Made by a program: the position numbers and the translations under genes | Origin: Prorocentrum cordatum | Lineage: Eukaryota > Sar > Dinophyceae > Prorocentrales > Prorocentraceae | DNA length: 64,000 bases | Assembly: GCA_963575745.1 (NCBI GenBank) | Contig: CAUYUJ010012158.1 | Location: 53,501-117,500, forward strand | Direction of reading: 5' to 3' | Shown: in pieces, positions 62,272 through 64,000 of the stretch | Layout: every line of letters starts with the position of its first letter | Position numbering within the stretch: the first letter of the stretch is position 1 | The notes under the pieces: generated by a model | Seen by the model: the letters and a program-made list of their open reading frames with translations, nothing else | Database searches by the model: none | Told to the model about the DNA's origin: nothing

Positions 62272-62720
62272 CATGTCCGCTGCTCGCGCAAGTATCCCAC
62301 CCACCCACCCGCAACTTGGTTTGCAAAGCCCTTGCGGCGGCGATTTCGATGTCAGTTGCTTGGCGCTGGCTGGTGCATCGCTGCGGCCGCGCTCGCGCGC
62401 ACAGGCTCGCGCGCGCGGCGGCCAGCTAAGTCGGCGCGAGCGACGCGGCCGAGGCCGCGCCGACGCGCGGGCACATCAGTCCTTGTCAGTGACCTTGGCG
62501 GGATCGAGATTATGTCGACAGCGGCAGACGCCGCGCAGCTAGTCGCAATGTTGGTGGCGATGCTGATGGCGACGGCAATGCGAATGACGGCGTCGATGCT
62601 CAGCACGCCGGTAAGATGGTGCGCTCGTGTCGGTGCTGAAGATTTTGGAAGGTTTTCGACATGCGAGCGCGGCCGACGCGCGAGTGGCCATCATGATATT
62701 ATTTGACAACGATGGCTGCA
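62272..62720 (-). repeat. ~0.45-kb repeat E, copy 2
   Basis: Collinear with copy 1. The minus frame (62352-62606) keeps LSIDAVIRIAVAISIATNIA then IPPRSLTRTDVPARRRGLG, although the upstream part has shifted frame. Confidence 0.75.
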
Positions 62721-63437
62721 CGCCCAATGAGCGCGCAAGGGCGTTCGAATGATTTGGACATCCGCGCGCGAAGGGGTCGTTTGGCCGAGGATGATGCGCA
62801 TGTTGAACAATTGGTGGTGTCCAGAAGAATTCGCATCAGCGCGGGCACAGACGTTTCGCAACAAACCATGTTGCAAACCGCGCGCTTTTGTTTTTTTTTG
62901 TTTCGGGGGGGGGGGGGGGGGCGGGCGCTAGATTCTTAAATCCGTGCGACATTTTAGGTTTTCATATTGATTTCGGCCTGATCGCGCCACCATGCGCACA
63001 TGTGGACTTTGTCACGTTGTTTGCCGGCAGGGGTCCCGCAACCTTGTCATGAGTTTTGCTAAATGGGTGTGTGCGCTTCGTCTGTCGGCAGGGGGTTAAT
63101 GGGGGAGTCGATACTGGCCTGGCTGGGATGGTACGTCTTCAAATTAAGGACGAAAGCCGGGGCGTAACCGTTAATACTTCGCAAATCAATTAGGCGAACT
63201 GATCATATAACGAGGGGGCGGTCGATACGAATGTTGTTCGGGGAAAAAACCATGGTGTGCGAACTACGTGGTGAAGTTTCTGTTGCGCAATTCATGCGGT
63301 GCGCAACCGATGCGATGCAACCGACGTGTTGCAGTGCATGGTGTGCAGATTTTGTTGTGCAGTCCACGGTGTCCAATTTACGTGACTGTACAATTTATGT
63401 GGGGAATTCCACGTGGTGCAACTAATTGTGCTTCGAA
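62721..63437. other. spacer between repeat E copies; T9/G17 homopolymers and GTGGTGCAA words
   Basis: T9 and G17 runs at about 62889-62921. TGTGCAATT/GTGGTGCAAC-type 20-mers at 63245-63425 match 59006-59080. No gene. Confidence 0.45.
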
Positions 63438-63935
63438 TTTTGTTGTCAACTCCTCTGCTCGCAGACTCGTCCCACCCGCCCACCCGCAACTTGGTTTTCA
63501 AATTTCTTGCAGCGGCGATTGCGAACATGTTTGGGCGGTGGCTGTCTCGTCGCCGCGGCCGCGCTAGCGCGCGCAAGTTATCGCGCTTTACGACCATCTA
63601 TCTTGGCGCGACCGACGCGGTCGCGGTGGCGCTGACCGCTGGGGACTTCCCAGCAGTCTCGCAGGCCGTGCTGACGCGCAGGCGCATCAGCGCGTGTCGG
63701 TGACCTTGGCGGGATCGGTATCATGGCGACGTCGGCTGCGGCAAACGCGATGACGATGATAACAACGATGCTTGTGACAATGACGACAATGACGACGGCA
63801 TAGGAAATGACAGCGCCTATGTAGATCACGCCAGTGTCAATGATGGTGTCCACGCGTCGGCGCTGAAGGTGTTGGAGTGCTTTCGACATGCGCGCGCGGC
63901 CGATTCGCGAGAGTGGCCCGCATGGTACGATTTGT
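63438..63935 (-). repeat. ~0.5-kb repeat E, copy 3
   Basis: Collinear with copies 1 and 2. The minus frame (63578-63889, ATG at 63889) reads DTIIDTGVIYIGAVISYAVV and further hydrophobic residues, then IPPRSPTRADAPARQHGLR. The hydrophobic segment and the PPRSPTR-APAR tail are the shared features. Confidence 0.72.
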
Positions 63936-64000
63936 CAGAGATCGTGTTTTCTGCAGTGCGCGCGCACACGCGGAACGATCTTGCCACACGCGTGCGGGAA

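Overview
The window looks like nuclear DNA of a dinoflagellate. The strongest evidence is relics of the dinoflagellate spliced leader (DinoSL): a triple tandem copy at 51761-51811 and single decayed copies just upstream of four minus-strand genes. Other signs agree: high GC, very sparse genes, intronless retro-type genes, RCC1-like repeat proteins, large Copia-type and LINE-type retroelements, and abundant microsatellites, satellites and palindromic repeats. The species cannot be fixed; a large-genome free-living genus such as Prorocentrum or Polarella would fit. No tRNA, rRNA or CRISPR was found.

Layout. 1-4.3 kb: 5'-truncated but open Copia Pol polyprotein with an unusual membrane/coiled-coil tail. 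4.3-16.6 kb: repeats, a decayed LINE 3' half (9.0-10.6 kb) and microsatellites. 16.6-31.45 kb: one large decayed Copia-order LTR retrotransposon (equal 261-bp LTRs, PBS, gag, RING-type ORF, protease, integrase, RT, RNase H), itself rearranged and interrupted, and sprinkled with an in-frame AGxPA-coding 15-mer. 32.5-33.8 kb: an RCC1-like repeat gene. 34.6-36.3 kb: a hexapeptide-repeat gene broken by two compensating indels. 38.5-40.75 kb: a decayed minus-strand LINE, bordered by a ~142-bp satellite (40.8-41.85 kb). 42.7-50.15 kb: four minus-strand genes in a row, each with a DinoSL-like relic 38-46 nt before its ATG; two are intact, one has an in-frame TGA and one a frameshift. 50.5-51.8 kb: a frameshifted zinc-finger/coiled-coil ORF behind the triple DinoSL. 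51.9-64 kb: no recognisable gene, but several families of foldback or tandem repeats, ending in three copies of a ~0.47-kb repeat that keeps a hydrophobic minus-strand reading frame.

How it fits together. Most coding DNA here came through RNA: Copia and LINE elements directly, and the SL-tagged genes as reinserted mature mRNAs (established model: spliced mRNAs are retroposed, and the relict SL stays in the genome). The head-to-tail minus-strand cluster is the most interesting part: it is either an accumulation of retrogenes on one strand or a multi-gene unit that moves together. All identities are from reading motifs by eye; no database search was possible.
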